In this document: in pieces, positions 52,750 to 64,000 of the stretch
Layout of the letters: every line of letters begins with the position of its first letter
Numbering within the stretch: the stretch's first letter is position 1
Assembly (NCBI RefSeq): GCF_019703515.2
Contig: NC_059372.1
Span: 19,644,931 to 19,708,930, forward strand
Direction: 5' to 3'
Source: Myxocyprinus asiaticus
Lineage: Eukaryota; Chordata; Actinopteri; Cypriniformes; Catostomidae
Length of the DNA stretch: 64,000 bases
Translations under genes and position numbers: made by a program
The notes under the pieces: model-generated
Database searches by the model: none
The model's input: only the letters and a program-made list of their open reading frames with translations
Told to the model about the DNA's origin: nothing

Positions 52750-54362
52750 ATTGTATAGAAAAAAGATGCAGTGCAAATGGTGACTGAGGCCACATCCACA
52801 CTAATATGTTATTGTTTGAAAATGCATCTTTTTCTCTACATTTTTGGAAAGCATTTGTTCTGGTTGAATACTCCTCTCCTTGTCTCATGTCACCTCTCTG
52901 GCAAGACATGGAGAGGTATTGACCATCATCACAGAGACTACAAGCTTGATGTGTTACATGTGCACATATGCATGCAAATACGGTCTCATGGGCCACTGAG
53001 CTAACTTACTGCAACAAGCTCTTCATTAGAATGATATGCAGAGAAGCTGCCTGTCTATTGATCTAACTGGTGTTAGAATTCCTCTCAGTGCTTGGATCTC
53101 GTCTCCGGTGAAGCGTAACATCAGCTGGCTCATATTGTTACAGACAATGGAACATGAGCCTACTGTATTATATAAGGAAAATCGAGGCTAGTCACACTTT
53201 TACTCCAGTAAATATGTCTTAGGGTAGGTTTATTTTTGAAAGTCAATTTCAGAAGACACATACCTTAGTTTTGGCTTCAAAAGCTATGGAACATTTTCAC
53301 AGTTATTGCCCAGATAAGAAGATACAATTCAGTGAACATGTAATGATTTTTCTTCAGTTTAACCCCTAACCTAAACCTAATCAAGATTTTAAAAGGAAAA
53401 TAAATTTAATGTAACACGGAAGAAAACACTGGGGCTTGGAACGAGATGAGGGAACAAATTACATATTATTGACATACATCAGTCATATATAGCATAACTA
53501 AATGTGGAATGAGTAACCAGATTTGTCCTTTTCGTACAAGCCAAGTCGTACGATATGTTACAATTTCACCATCTCGTAAGAATTATTACGTATTGTCATG
53601 AGGCTATGTTGAATGTTAACGTTCCTTTAAATAGCTTATAATAGGCTTTTCAGTAGAACTTATTTGGTTAAACAATAATGAAACAGGTTAAAGGTAGCAT
53701 ACAAAAATATCAAAGCATTGTTTTGACCTAAAGACATTGTGACTTCACCATGTGACAACTATCCCTGTTCTCCTCTGTATTTCTTATATTGATGATCTTA
53801 AAAAAAAAAAATCCTTTTTATCTATTGCTTGCATGGTAGATTGTATGCCATGACAATTTAAATAAATACCTGCATAAGAATACCTCTTGATTTACATCAT
53901 CAGTTGCAGGCACTTGCTCCATTTACATTCACTGCTTTGCTTTAAAAGATTTTCAATATAGGAATGGCCACTGTCGGTGGAATGCCAGTAAAGCCTTGTC
54001 GATTTCATTAAAAATGGGGACAGATGTATGTCATTACCCTTATTGATAAGTGTATGGTCAATAGTGTGATTTATTTAAGAAGCACAGGCTGAGCTTAGTC
54101 ACAAGTTTTACAGTGGCTTGATCAATACCACACAATGAACAAGTACAAGAGCAGCACACATGAATGAAAGAATGTAAGCAAAGTGTTTCAGCATATTAAT
54201 AGTCAGTCAGAGCCAATAAATGGGCTGCCTTGAGGTGCATCAGTAGCAGTCGGTAGAAGGTCGTACATGTTGACAAAATGTGCTCAAAGGAATAGCTTAT
54301 ACTTACGGTGCATATTTATTTCAGCGTCCATGTTATGAGGCTACAGCATTCACACTGCCCGT
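52750..54362. other. Unassigned sequence
   Basis: Contains a fragment at 53520-53625 related to the element at 22111-22510 (CGTACGATATGTTACAATTT). Otherwise no supported feature. Confidence 0.4.
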
Positions 54363-54366
54363 TTAA

Positions 54367-54979
54367 AGGTATAGTTCACCCAAAAATTTAAATTCTCTCA
54401 TCATCATGCCATCCCAGATGTGTATGACTTTCTTTCTTCTGCAGAAAACTATCAAAGATTTTTTAGAAGAATATTTCAGCTCTGTAGGTCCATACAATGC
54501 AAGTGAACAGTGACCAGAACTTTAAAGCTCAAACAATCACATAAAGGCAGCATAAAAGTAATCCACATGACTCCAAAAGCAAAATAATAGGTGTGGGTGA
54601 CAAACAGATCAATATTTAAGTCCTTTTTTACTATAATTCTCCATTTTCACTTTCACATTCTGAAATTTAAAGTGTAGATTTATAGTAAAAATGAATTGAA
54701 ATATTGATTTGTTTCTCGCCAAAGTGATTGCTTCGCTTCAGAAGACATATATTAAATCAGGAGAGTTGTATGGATTACTTTTATGCTGCCTTTATGTGAT
54801 TTTTGGAGCTTCAAAGGTCTGGTCACCATTCACTTGCACTGAAAGGACCTACAGAGCTGAGATATTCTTCTAAAAATCTTCGTTTGTGTTCAGCAGAAGA
54901 AAGAAAGTCATACATATCTGGGATGGCATGAAGGTGAGTAAATGATGAGAGAATTTTCATTTTTGGGTGAACTAACCCT
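54367..54979. mobile_element. Palindromic TTAA MITE, full length, 613 bp
   Basis: TTAA on both sides (54363-54366, 54980-54983). AGGTATAGTTCACCCAAAAA on the left; on the right the inverted AGGGTTAGTTCACCCAAAAA. Mirror-image halves as in the other full copies. Confidence 0.9.
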
Positions 54980-54983
54980 TTAA

Positions 54984-55627
54984 GCAGCGCAGCTCTGCAT
55001 AACAAAATGCTCATAGCCTATTTTTGCTGTGCATAGCACCTTGCTTTTTAACACAATCTTTTGCAATATAGGCTTTTATGAAGCAACAACCATTGTTTAA
55101 AAAAAATACATCTATTGCATTACATGCAAGTTGCACATGCAGTGACCAGCACACAAACACTTATTCAGTAAATCTGGCTTAATTCAGATGATTAAGAAAT
55201 TTATAGCTGAATTTTAGGGTTTGGTTTTCGTTCTGGGTAGATTATTATCATTTGGATGTAAATGTGATCCATCTCCTTATGTAAATTCGATTTCACAACA
55301 ATAAAGTTTGTAATAATTTTCAATGGCCTACTCCCAATTACATTTTATAATTGTTTGGCCATGATTAAAAAAGGTTTCCCAATGTGGTAACCCAGAAATC
55401 ATTTTCTGTATAGAGCCGCAGCTCTGTTATGTAGCAGAAATGCTGCATATGTGAACAAAGTTGGAGTAGGTCTGCATGATTATGAGAAATCATAATTGGC
55501 AATTATTCCTCTTGATATTGTAATTGCGATTAATTTCTATTTATAGAATTTACATTAAAATACTTCTTTTGTGTGGAGTATCTGCATGCCATATTTTGTT
55601 CCTGAATTACTTTATTGATTTTTTCTA
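54984..55627. other. Unassigned AT-rich sequence
   Basis: Nothing recognised. Confidence 0.4.
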
Positions 55628-56000
55628 CACTGCTTTGCCAAAATAAAAAAAAAGTCGCAGTTTGGATTTAAGGCAGTGTTATGAACTGAGGTAGCTTCAC
55701 ATCCCAAAGACTTTCAGTGGGGTTAAGGTCAGGACTGATTCCTCATGATCCCTGAACCACTCTTTCACAATTTGAGCCTGATGAATCCTGGCATTGTCAT
55801 CCAGGAATATGCCAGTGCCATCAGGGAAGAAAAAATCCACTCATGGGATAACCTGGTCATTCAGTACATTCAGGTAGTCAGCTGACTTAATTTTATTGCA
55901 ACATAACATTGCTGAGCCTAGATCTGACCAATTAAAGCAACCCCAGATCATAACCATTATTTAAATCCAAACTGTGACTTTTTGGGGGGGCCAGACAGTG
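55628..56000 (-). mobile_element. Tc1-like element remnant, 373 bp
   Basis: TA on both sides (55626-55627, 56001-56002). The right end (minus strand) begins CACTGTCTGGCCCCCCC, and both ends have the subterminal AGTCRCAGTTTGGATTTAA block in inverted orientation. Inside is the C-terminal part of a transposase on the minus strand. This family is distinct from the Tc1 at 13867. Confidence 0.8.
55680..55960 (-). pseudogene. Tc1-like transposase C-terminal fragment
   Basis: Minus-strand fragments in changing frames: [53 protein letters not shown], then [14 protein letters not shown]. The second catalytic Asp (in LDDNARIH) and the Glu region (LNPTESLWD) are present, but the sequence between is shortened and stops occur. 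The N-terminal DNA-binding half is deleted. Confidence 0.8.
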
Positions 56001-56002
56001 TA

Positions 56003-57029
56003 CATTGGTGAATCAAGGCATGCCTAAACGGTCAACTTTAAATCTCTCATTTCAGCAGCATGAAAAACAAAACTGTTCTTCAAATTCTGAATAAACTATT
56101 TAAAAACAAAATCTGTGATTAGATACAATGCTCAGTCATTCATTGTAAATAGAAAATTGTGACACAATGGTAGTAGACCTACAAAGAATTCCATTAGTTA
56201 ATTGTGGAAACTGTAATTTTTTCTATTAACTGTGCAGCCTTAAATTGGAGTAAAATTATTTGCATGTCTGTATGTACATACAACAACATGCTAAAAGAAT
56301 AGCTAAGATGTCATCAGTCTGAGTAGATACATTTCGTAACCCAGTGTCATGTGCTGAGTGCATGCATGCTTTCATAAGCCCTACAAGCAAGATACAACAG
56401 AATGGACTTTTGCTTGACATGGGCGCCACGGACCAGCTTCTGAGCCCTTCAGTCCAAAAGTAAACCTGGCTTGCATGCCAATAATCTCCCACAGACGTCA
56501 CTGTGTTGAAGAAGATGGATCTATTACACAATTTGTGACAGTATGAATTGCAAACACTTCTCAGTGCAAGCCCAAAGCTTGTCAGAACCTGTAATGCCAG
56601 ATCCAAAAATAGAGCCTCATGGCGCTTCAAATTATAGGTCAGGCACAATAGCTTTAGTACATTGTGAGCCTAATGGCATGCAACTTGTGCCTCTCTAGAC
56701 ATTATGTAAAACTCAGGCTGACAAAAAAGTTATTATTAGCATATGACATAATAATACAGAAATGTTGACACCTTAATTATAAATATTAGGCTATAAAGAA
56801 AAGATGCTCATATTTTATTTTTATTTATTTTTTAAGTCAGTGTGAATTGTAGTTTTGCAAAACATTTTACTTCCTTAATGTGATGTATTTTTGGAGTAAA
56901 ACAGGTTATTCAATTAGAAAAAAAGTAGGGCGGGACTCGCTTTTGTCCATGAGCAATTGATTAGATTTTGAAAAGTGGCCATTAGGAGGAAAAGTTAATA
57001 CATTTTGCTAAAAGATTATGAAGACAGAA
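56003..57029. other. Unassigned sequence
   Basis: A 130-codon minus-strand open frame (56256-56648) has no recognisable domain, and I treat it as chance. No element ends seen. Confidence 0.35.
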
Positions 57030-57113
57030 AAGAAAGTCACAAAACTTTGGAACAACATGAGAGTGAGGAAATGAGACATAATTGTAATTTTTGGGTGAAC
57101 TATACATTTAAGC
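57030..57113 (-). mobile_element. Palindromic TTAA MITE, right-arm fragment
   Basis: AAAACTTTGGAACAACATGA then TGTAATTTTTGGGTGAACTA and ATTTAA match the right arm of the short subfamily (compare 61680-61746). Confidence 0.7.
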
Positions 57114-57439
57114 TCTTTGTGCTGTGGGGGTGGCATTCAATTTGTCTGATCGTGTCATTTCTGGTTCAACTGGACCAGTCTGACCGGAGAGAGGCACATT
57201 CCTCTGACTGATATAGAGCTTATAGATGCTGCAACTCTGGGTTCCAGCGCAAATGCAATTACGGCAGCCTTACAATGTCACAACAGACACGACCCTGACA
57301 GCAGCTAAAGAATGAGCAGTTTAGAGATTTAATTATCCTGCTGCATCACCGCTCCCTCCGTCTGGGGTGTGAGACATAATATAGAGCTGTCTAGAGCTCA
57401 AACACAACTAATTCTGTCCTCTCTTTCTCTTGCTCTTTC
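57114..57439. other. Unassigned, complex sequence; candidate conserved non-coding DNA
   Basis: 57230-57390 is balanced in composition, not repeated in the window, and contains TTTAATTATCCTG and CAATTACGG cores. No open frame. Conservation unknown. Confidence 0.2.
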
Positions 57440-57890
57440 TTTGTATACATTGGGGTATACAAATAGTTCATATTATAAAAAATCTGAGATTTAAACATTT
57501 TAAAGTAATTTTTAAGATAATTAAGAGATATAAGTTTCTGCACTTCTAGGTCACTAATCATATGTAAGCAAATTTGTGACATTGATCATTTGAACTTCTT
57601 TGTACAAAAGGTCAGATTTCCTTGCTTACATTGATACAAACATGATGCACTTTGGAACAGTCTCAAATCATGCTGGATAACATGGATCATCAGATTTTGC
57701 ACAAATGGATCATCATGGGGTCCATGCCAGCTTAAGTGCATGCCATTACCAAAGCAAAAATGGAACAATGCTAAAAAAGTCCATAGTAATTTTTCAATTG
57801 AAATTTTCACTCGAATTGGTTTGCTGATAATACCATTTGTAATAGAAAAAATAGAATAGAAATAGAAGCATACTCAAGACTTTTGAACCC
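57440..57890 (+). mobile_element. Tc1/mariner-type MITE, relative of 11402-12476, ends eroded
   Basis: CTGCACTTCTAGGTCACTAA, TTTGTACAAAAGGTCAGATT and GCTGGATAACATGGATCATC match 11402-12476 in the same order and orientation, but without the insert found there. The terminal repeats are not clear. Confidence 0.65.
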
Positions 57891-58273
57891 TACTCTATCT
57901 GTGTGTTGAAATCTCTGCATCATCTTTAAGGTAAATTAATTCCAAGAGCAAACATGTTTTTTTCTGCATGACAAATTCCAAAAAGCTGTCTCAGCATGTA
58001 CCTTGAACATGATCATGCAGGAAGTCGGCATGTTGTTTCCGGGAGTTCCAGTAGCCTAGTCACTGATAAGCACCATCTCCCATCAAATATGTTTTCATCG
58101 GCTCCAGCGTGCTTACCCTCCCTTGTGATGTGACTGGTTCGAAACCTGCATTAAAAAGCTGTTCGCATAATCAGTAACGAGCGCAATTCAGATGTTGCAT
58201 TTTTTTTAGGTTCAGGTTTAGGTTTGGGGGGTTCAGTTTATAAAAGATGCATTCCTCTTCACTGCATTACATT
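57891..58273. other. Unassigned sequence
   Basis: Nothing recognised. Confidence 0.4.
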
Positions 58274-58763
58274 CATTGTTGAGTGTAATGCATTACTAAG
58301 TAATTAATTACTGTAATTAAATTACTTTTTCACTAAAAAAATAAAGGGATTACTCTTAATTCTTCAGTAATTACAGTTACTTCTGATGTAATTGTGTAAA
58401 TACTGTATAGACTATAGAGCAATTCTATATAAAACAATAGTGAATTTGAAATTGAAATTTAACGTCTATTGTTAAAATACATGTTTTCTAATTTAATGCT
58501 GCCCCCTTAAATTCTTTGGCCAGTTCATTAATAATTTATTTGATTTTATATGATTTATTTGAAAGAATTAAAAGAACAGTTTCATGTCTATCCTTGTATT
58601 TTTCATCTGGTCGAGGTTGATAAGGGTTTTAGAAAGTAATTAGTAATAAGTAATGCAATTACTTTTCAGACAGAGTAATTAGTACAGTAACCTTATTACA
58701 CTGTAGAATATGTAATTAGTAGTTAGTAATTACTTACTTTTTTGAGTAGCTTACCCAACACTG
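58274..58763. mobile_element. hAT-type MITE with degenerate 8-bp duplication, 490 bp
   Basis: The right end on the minus strand reads CAGTGTTGGGTAAGCTACTC; the left end CATTGTTGAGTGTAATGCAT is its eroded partner. Flanks ATTACATT and GTTACATC match at 6 of 8 positions. AGTAATTA-type motifs fill both halves. Resembles 34141-34975 in end type. Confidence 0.7.
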
Positions 58764-60221
58764 GTTACATCCTGTACGGCTGAAAACAACTCGCTTCACA
58801 CCTCGCTTCACACCTCGCTTTTGGTGCCCCTCAGTGGACATTTAATCCGGAAAATGGAGCTCACACGTGGCCATGCGCCTAACAACATTTACCACTTTGG
58901 CCACCAGGGACAGTGTTTCGAATTTTGGTAAGCTCACACCGATTTTACCTAAAGAAAAGTCAACCAACTGTTTCTGATTTTACTGTAAGATCACTCTGTA
59001 CCCTTTTGCAACTTTGCATTGACAGAAAGAAAAAGAACAGAAAATTATGGAGAGAGGAGGGGTCAGTGGGATTGGGAAATGGTGTGAGCTGAACTCAATT
59101 ATGGATTGCCAGCACAACAGCTCAATTTGTTGTGTGAGAAAAACACGTGGCCACGGTTTGAACAGATGTAATCACTGTAATTTAAACATAGCATATATCT
59201 CTCAGTATCTCTCTGCATGTTCTTTAAAAAGCAATACTGTTTGTATTTTTTTAAACTGGGCACATGCCAGGAACAACACTGTAGAACCGAATCCAGGGTT
59301 AATGAATTTGCACCTCACCGCTGACACAGAAATCAATGGACATTTTCTCTTTACTGTCATATTCTATATAGCTGAAAGTATATGCTTACCGTAAGAACCT
59401 CCTCCCTTCCCCTTCCCCTTCTCTCCTTTACCTCATTTCACACCCTGTACCTTACATAAAGCTACTTTCACAGATTAATTAATGCCCCTTTAATGGCTCT
59501 TTTAATGTTTCCAGTGTAAAGCACATGAGCCTTTGAATTGGTCATGTAATGGAAGACAAAATGAACTATTATTTCATTTGGCTGAAGGAGAAAGGAACGT
59601 AGGACACAGTTAATGTCACTTTGCTGTGGATGATCATTAAGAAAATTGAATTTGACATATTGTATGTGTATTGCTTGAAAATGTAATCATGTTCTTCAAG
59701 CAACTGTATTGTTAATGCATAGGCTATTAAACCTGTGAGTCAATATATGCCTGTGTATGAACACGCTTATAAGCAGAGAAAAGAGTAGGATGTGTGCATG
59801 TAAATGTGGGAGGAGGATCTGCTATGCATAACTGAAAATCATTTAGACCGTTGTACAGTTTAACCTTGAAACGCCACCATCATAGGCACTAATTAATGTC
59901 GTTTCCTTGCAATAGTAATAAAAAAAAGAGTAAGTGTGGAAGAATTATGGAGGTGGGTATGTGCACTTTGTAGTCTTTGGATATGAGTTAATGTGCCATT
60001 GTGAGTTTTAATGCCTTTGCTTGATCGATCACAGTATTGATGACTGTACATAATTTGACAATATAAGCAGCCTCTATCATAATACTGAAATAACAAGACC
60101 TCCCAATAGAATTCATGTGTGCTAACCAAAGCTTTGTATTTATGTCATACATAAAGTATAAAGAAAACCTTGTAAATTAGGCCTTGTAGATTGAATGTAT
60201 TGAATCTATACAAATAGAAAA
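58764..60221. other. Unassigned sequence; candidate conserved block
   Basis: 59460-59720 is complex, contains repeated TTAATTAATG/TTTTAATG cores and resembles no repeat in the window. A 115-codon open frame at 59047-59394 has no recognised domain. Confidence 0.3.
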
Positions 60222-60545
60222 AATTCTTGAGACCACTACCGAAAATGCTTCCATTTTGCATTTTTCTAATTCTAATACACTTTCTTTCTATACAATTATA
60301 TTACCAGAATAACAATTTGAGTCAAAATTTGATTAAAAATGTATATGAATTTCAGAATTCGTCATATTTGGTATGTCTTGGTATGCTTTAATAACAGCAT
60401 GCACTCAAGCTGGCATGGACCCCACAAGCAAAACCTGATGATCCATATTATCCCAGCATGATCTGAGAATGTTCCAAAGAGCATCTTGTGTGCTTCAATG
60501 GAAACAAGGAAATCTGAACTTTTTTTTTTTTTTTACAAAGAGTTT
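60222..60545 (-). mobile_element. Tc1/mariner-type MITE fragment, relative of 20217-20602
   Basis: CTTGAGACCACTACCGAAAA then TGCTTCCATTTTGCATTTTT matches 20225-20260; CCAGCATGATCTGAGAATGT matches 20358-20380. The right end is lost in a T run. Confidence 0.65.
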
Positions 60546-61466
60546 TGTGTGCATGCTTGTTTACATTTTGACATCAAAGCAGAGAATAATCAGATTATTT
60601 CAAGACTTGTGTAAATGCAGTTTTATGGCATTGTCTTTTTTTTTTTTTTTTTAAAGCTGATCTTTGGTAGTTATCAGTGTATTGGTATGCATGTAAAAGC
60701 ACTCAGTAACATCACTGAATATCTTAGTTCTTCCAGACAATCAGTAAAGGTTTTGGACCATCACTGGACATTTTCTAAATGGAGATTGGTGCAGATAATG
60801 ACTAAGATCTTTTTGAGGCCATCTGAGTTAGGACAGCAGCTTTGAAGAACTGGACTCTAACCCAGTGATGACACTTAAGGGAGCTGATATACAGTGCTGG
60901 GAGCACTAATAGATTCCATGCAGTGCCAAAATGGATCCCATCTCCTCCCAGGCTGCTGTGTTGTCACTGTATTTGTGGATCAAATAAATTATTGATGGAT
61001 AGCTGATCGGGAACTCAATTATAGGAAGATTACTGGGGAAGGCGGACACTAGGAGGCCGGCGGCCTGATTGAATTAGCACCCGCGCACAGAGAGAAAGTG
61101 TCCTTCAGAGTCAGCCCTCCTTCCATGACCACCTGGGGATCCCAAACGCCTCAAGCCATTTCTGTCGACTTCTCGTGTTCCTTTCTGCTTTATATATGCA
61201 GGTCCAAGATGCCGTGTGTATATAAGGAAATTTGTTAAACAAATTATCATTTCCTTTAGGAGAAATGGCCCAAGTCTTATTTTGTGCCTTTGATATACAG
61301 TATTTCACTTTTGTTGTCTTGTGTTTGCATATCCACATAGTTGAGTTGATCAACTGGAAATGTGTAAAAGAATATTTACACACATTATATTGTGTAAATA
61401 TTTATATTTACACATTTATATTATTAGTCATTTATATTAGGTGTCTTTAATTTCCATGTACTTAGA
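60546..61466. other. Unassigned; GC-richer block at 60850-61140
   Basis: 60850-61140 is notably GC-richer and complex (for example GGAGGCCGGCGGCCTGATTG). No open frame or repeat match. Possible regulatory DNA or an unrecognised untranslated exon. Confidence 0.25.
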
Positions 61467-61470
61467 TTAA

Positions 61471-61742
61471 AGGGATAGTTCACTTAAAAATCACAGTTTA
61501 CTCACTTTCATTTTGTTCTAAACCTGTATGGTTTTCTTTTTTCCATAGAGCATAAAACGAGATGACAGAATGACAGCCTCAGTCACTATTCACTTTCACT
61601 GTATGGAAAAAAGATGCAATGAAAGTGAATGGTAAACCATTCCTTTTGTGTTCTATGGAAGGAAAGAGAGTTATACGAGTTTGGAACAACATGTGGGAGA
61701 ATCAGTAGTGGTACAATTGTAATTTTTGGGTGAACTATCCCT
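61471..61742. mobile_element. Palindromic TTAA MITE, short subfamily, 272 bp
   Basis: TTAA on both sides (61467-61470, 61743-61746). AGGGATAGTTCACTTAAAAA on the left, inverted AGGGATAGTTCACCCAAAAA on the right. The centre reads GTATGGAAAAAAGATGCAAT. A clean hairpin, less than half the length of the 24027 type. Confidence 0.92.
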
Positions 61743-61746
61743 TTAA

Positions 61747-62818
61747 GCATTTGATACAATATACTTATTGGCACAGACAGAACTTGTTGTTACTCTGTAC
61801 TTACGTTTAGAGTGGGTGGCTAGATGGTAACCCTTATTATGCAAAAAAATCTCATGGGATTTACATATGATATTTATATATTGTGTATTTGGATTGCCCA
61901 AGAGAGCCTACCCCTAACCCTAGTGGCAAATGCAAATCTCACGGTAGTTTCACAGAACAACATGTCCGTACACAAGAATTATATTGTATCAAATGCTTAA
62001 TTTGTTAATGCAAGTATATAGTAGTTCAAGGCACCTTATAACCAGAGGAGCCAGTATTCAAACTGAAAAAGCATCAATGTTTAAAATGTTAATGTGGAGC
62101 TACATACATGCATGCATATGTGTATGGATATGTTAACATGCATGTATTTGCACAGACCATAGCACATCTGTTGAATGTGTCTGTTGCAGCTGCCCTCATC
62201 TGAGTTTCAATAGGCGCAGCAATGAGACAGACATGAGCTGCAAATATATGTGCATAAATATTGGCATTTATAGGAATCTCGCTCATATAACATGATGCTC
62301 TGAACTGGAGTCTTGCCTCCCAAGGAAAGAAGCTATTGCAAAGTTAATACAATCTCAGAATAGAGAGTTAAATGCTGAATTGGAAGCATTTATCTTTTTC
62401 TGTTGGTCAGCAATTGAAAGTAAAAGAAAAAAGGTTGCTGAGACGGAGGAACACCTATATTAAACAGATCAATTAGCTTCAGTCATCAGACAGTTTTTAC
62501 TAAGGCACAGAGGGAGCTTTGTATCCCTTTCCCTACACCCAGGGTCAGATTCTGTTCACCGAAATCCATTTGTATTTGGGTAGTTGACACATAATATGAA
62601 GATTAATATTAAGATTTTAGGCTAAAATGTATATGAATGTACAGGGGATATACAAAGTGTATATCTATCAACATCACCCGATTTTAGGGTTCCCCACCTC
62701 CGATATGCCAATTTAACCCCTGACGCTGATGTCAGCTTTATTGACAGCCTTAGGCTTACAGGCTCGAGCATTCTGGCTCACCACCACAGTTTTCCATGCA
62801 GTGTGGGTGGGTTGGATC

Positions 62819-62822
<4 letters not shown>
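61747..62822. other. Unassigned sequence
   Basis: No supported gene or element. A short CCTACCCCTAACCCTAGTGG run near 61908-61928 is probably from the 4131-type repeat. Confidence 0.4.

Positions 62823-62903
<81 letters not shown>
62823..62903. repeat. (TC)n microsatellite, about 80 bp
   Basis: About 40 TC units. Open frames of Leu-Ser repeats across it are artefacts. Confidence 0.97.
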
Positions 62904-62906
<3 letters not shown>

Positions 62907-64000
62907 GACACCATTCAGGCTCTCAGCTTGAGCACCAAACCTCACCCAGCTAGAAATATTGTGCTGATGTCAATCAAAATTTTTATATATTGTCTTGGTG
63001 CCAAGCCAGAGTAGTGGAATATTATATATGCAAATACAGTAGCCCCAAAACTTATTTGGAAACTTAAAAGGAAAGTGCAACAAAAAAACTATAATTTACT
63101 CACTCTCATATAGTTTCAAATCCATATGACTTTCATTATTCCATGCAACACAAAAGGAGATGTTAGAAGAATGTTAGAGTCAGTCGCCATGTGCTGCAGT
63201 CATTGATCATTGCTGCTTAACGCTGTGTGTCAGATAAACCTCTGAGAGATGAATTTGGGTTTTTTGCCAACTGAATCTGATCAATATGTTGGCTAACTCC
63301 CTGCTCTGAAACTATCAATCAGCGAGAAACAGAAAGGAAATCAACAATGCTAGATAACGCCGTGTTTATGCCTTTAAAGTCAATGTAAACAATTTAAGCA
63401 CCTTGAATGTTAAACAAAGATGTTTTGTGATTTGCCAAGTGCAGTGACATTGATCAGATGATTAGCAACTGTGGACTTCATGAATCATGCAGTGTGTATG
63501 TGTATGCATGCTGGAATGTATCCATCTTCTCTGTTCGTGACTCATCCATGCCAACTCAGAGCTGCAGCTATATTTAGAGTTCCTGACATCAGGCGCGATG
63601 TGAGAAGACCTGGTGGAAACGTTATCCCGACACAATGGGCTAATTGAGTTTGGAATAGACAGAGGAGCTCATGTGACACACAGTGAGCTGCGGTCCAAAA
63701 GTTATTGTTCACATTTTGCCTGTGAACAATACAATAAAATAAACCTGGAATGTTTATCAAAGAATCTAGGCTATTCTGAAATATATAATGATTTTCTTAT
63801 ATAATGATTTTGAATGGCTTATTTTTGTATGTCAACAATTATTGGCTAGAGATTAAAAGTATAGTTAAACCAAAACATGAAAATCCAACCCTAATCCAAG
63901 TTTGTACAAAGAAAGTTAATTCTTATTATTAGTTAATAAGAAAGTTAATTCTTAATAGAGCACAACAGTCTGGTTCTGGAAGTAAAAATCCCATAATTTT
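62904..64000. other. Unassigned sequence with one MITE fragment
   Basis: At 63070-63180 an eroded left arm of the palindromic TTAA family is visible (TATAATTTACTCACTCTCAT then CAAATCCATATGACTTTCAT). Near 63857 another eroded start (AAAGTATAGTTAAACCAAAA) appears. Otherwise nothing recognised up to the window end. Confidence 0.4.

Noticed and set aside
52375..52776. 133-codon minus-strand open frame
   Set aside because: It spans the junction between a SINE and a MITE, so cannot be an ancestral gene.
56256..56648. 130-codon minus-strand open frame as a gene
   Set aside because: No recognisable domain, no splice or promoter context, and Cys/Leu-rich composition as expected from chance frames.
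62729..63014. Leu-Ser repeat open frames
   Set aside because: They arise from the (TC)n tract and have no other protein-like content.

Overview
This is vertebrate DNA, most likely from a teleost of the carp group (cyprinid or a close otophysan). It is AT-rich, shows no operon-like gene packing, is full of microsatellites, and carries repeat families I recognise from cyprinid genomes: a palindromic TTAA element starting AGGGATAGTTCACCC, a tRNA-derived SINE starting GGGGCCTGGGTAGC, Tc1 elements, L2 LINEs, DIRS and hAT elements. I found no convincing host protein-coding gene, rRNA, functional tRNA or CRISPR array. The window reads as intergenic or long-intron sequence built from nested transposable elements (TEs), with stretches of unassigned, possibly regulatory, sequence between them.

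Layout. 1-6.5 kb: a palindromic MITE split by an 881-bp hAT element, several microsatellites, and a 155-bp repeat present twice. 6.6-8.45 kb: a composite locus. Two 30-bp inverted arms enclose two decayed, inward-facing coding remnants: an unclassified exon on + and a THAP domain on -. The + exon is split by a Kolobok-like TTAA element that carries its own broken THAP domain. 8.9-10.4 kb: a 5'-truncated L2 LINE on the minus strand. 11.4-12.5 kb: a Tc1/mariner-type MITE with a nested insert. 13.7-15.9 kb: a MITE holding a nearly complete 1.5-kb Tc1 with 201-bp inverted repeats. 17.5-19.8 kb: a minus-strand LTR retroelement without pol, whose interior is mostly short in-frame minisatellites. A fragment of the same LTR family lies at 21.5 kb in the other orientation.

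27.8-33.9 kb: a full-length 6,057-bp DIRS-type tyrosine-recombinase retrotransposon. Its inverted terminal repeats and 110-bp internal complementary region can be paired base by base, but its gag, RT/RNase H and recombinase frames are broken. Both terminal repeats carry a CCAAT, octamer (ATTTGCAT) and TATA arrangement. 34.1-38.6 kb: two hAT-type non-autonomous elements with 8-bp target duplications; the larger holds further MITEs. 40-64 kb: SINEs (one with a perfect 15-bp target duplication), more palindromic MITEs, a Tc1 remnant, another hAT-type MITE, and long unassigned stretches, some of which look compositionally like conserved non-coding DNA.

The elements do not form a pathway. The main story is layered insertion, which gives a relative order of TE activity. 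The strongest leads are the two-gene THAP composite at 6.6-8.45 kb, the DIRS element with its intact circle-junction copy and octamer promoter, and the minisatellite-filled LTR element.
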